The notes beneath the pieces were generated by a model, which saw only the letters and a list, made by a program, of their open reading frames with translations, made no database searches and was not told the DNA's origin. A stretch of DNA of 14,591 nt from positions 1 to 14,591 of the forward strand of contig DBMH01000316.1 of assembly GCA_002297645.1 (NCBI GenBank), written 5' to 3'. This document shows, in pieces, positions 14,230-14,591 of this stretch (the first letter of the stretch is position 1; every line of letters starts with the position of its first letter). This stretch comes from Rhodanobacteraceae bacterium UBA703. Its GTDB lineage: Bacteria > Pseudomonadota > Gammaproteobacteria > Xanthomonadales > Rhodanobacteraceae. Made by a program: the position numbers and the translations under genes.

Positions 14230-14591
14230 GCGGTGGCCTCGCGGTCGAAGCCGCTTCCCTGCGGTCCGCGTTCCGCGCGGCGACCGATGCGCAGCGCGTT
14301 CAGCACGACGACCAGCGAGCTGACCGACATGCCGATCGCGGCCAGCCACGGCGGCACGAAGCCGAGCGCGCCGAACGGCACGACGGACAGGTTGTAGCAC
14401 AGCGCCCAGCGCTGGTTCTGGCGCAGGATGCGCAGCGTCTCGCAGGCGACCGCCCGGGCATCGGCCAGCGCGCCGAGGCGTTCGCTGCGCAGCACGATGT
14501 CGCTCGACGCCTGCGCGAGTTCGGCCCCGGCGCCCATCGCGATCGCGACGTCGGCGCCGGCCAGCACGGGCGCATCGTTGATGCCGTCGCC
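14226..14591 (-). CDS. ccoI: Copper-translocating P1B-type ATPase CcoI, C-terminal 121 residues (cut by window edge)
   Basis: The visible part begins in frame at the window edge with 'GDGINDAPVLAGADVAIAMG', the hinge/ATP-binding signature of P-type ATPases (GDGxNDxPxL), followed by 'GAELAQASSDIVL' and the two last membrane helices ('NQRWALCYNLSVVPFGALG' and 'AAIGMSVSSLVVVLNALRI'). N and S in these helices ('YN', 'MSxSS') are the usual P1B-1 Cu+ site residues. Identity as CcoI/FixI rather than a general CopA rests on the ccoS gene overlapping its stop codon. It would export copper to the periplasmic side for cbb3 oxidase assembly. The N-terminal metal-binding and phosphorylation domains lie beyond the window, so integrity cannot be checked. 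Confidence 0.9.
   Translation of the reverse strand, partial: GDGINDAPVLAGADVAIAMGAGAELAQASSDIVLRSERLGALADARAVACETLRILRQNQRWALCYNLSVVPFGALGFVPPWLAAIGMSVSSLVVVLNALRIGRRAERGPQGSGFDREATA

Noticed and set aside
14230..14400. N-terminal extension of CcoS to 14400
   Set aside because: It overlaps ccoI in another frame with Arg-rich sequence; CcoS proteins begin at the membrane span, matching GTG 14229.
1..14591. tRNA, rRNA, insertion sequences, integrase or defence-type genes
   Set aside because: I looked for tRNA-like cloverleaf ends, transposase or integrase motifs and direct repeats and saw none; base composition is even across the window.

Overview
The window is uniformly GC-rich chromosomal DNA with ordinary proteobacterial gene spacing. 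Three things suggest a gammaproteobacterium of the Lysobacterales (Xanthomonadales), perhaps a Dokdonella-like member of the Rhodanobacteraceae. These are the end of a cbb3-oxidase maturation cluster (ccoI-ccoS-UreH/SafE-type membrane protein), a MdtA/MdtB-type RND efflux pair, and above all a very large secreted protein ending in an 'IFRNGFD' motif that I associate with exported proteins of that group. The assignment is an inference from gene content and memory, not from a search.

Layout, left to right. (1) 1-1020, minus strand: the N-terminal 340 residues of a multi-pass GT-C/ArnT-like membrane glycosyltransferase, cut by the window edge. (2) 1021-1323: divergent intergenic region with the most AT-rich patch I noticed. 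(3) 1324-5597, plus strand: a two-gene efflux operon, a lipoprotein membrane-fusion protein followed with a GTGA overlap by an RND permease; no outer-membrane factor is present. (4) 5598-5946: convergent intergenic region with several GC hairpins and a textbook terminator for the minus-strand gene. (5) 5947-10551, minus strand: a 1534-residue secreted protein with a signal peptide, a sortilin/BNR-type propeller region, five DUF11-type beta-sandwich repeats spaced 118-119 residues, and the conserved C-terminal tail. (6) 10813-11442, minus: a stand-alone GNAT acetyltransferase resembling the acetyltransferase domain of Pat-type protein lysine acetyltransferases. (7) 11798-12850, minus: a SAM-dependent methyltransferase with an N-terminal winged-helix domain (Rv2258c-like architecture). 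(8) 13328-14591, minus: the end of a cbb3 oxidase assembly operon, ccoI (partial), ccoS and a UreH/SafE-like membrane protein, each overlapping the next by GTGA.

How the genes relate. The RND pair forms a tripartite pump only if an outer-membrane channel is supplied from elsewhere. The CcoI/CcoS/SafE-like trio serves copper delivery and assembly of the high-affinity cbb3 terminal oxidase. The glycosyltransferase, giant secreted protein, GNAT and methyltransferase are separated by 260-480 bp gaps and appear to be independent units. I do not see a new multi-gene system. The most distinctive item is the propeller-DUF11 protein with its candidate sorting tail. I saw no mobile element, CRISPR array, tRNA or rRNA.
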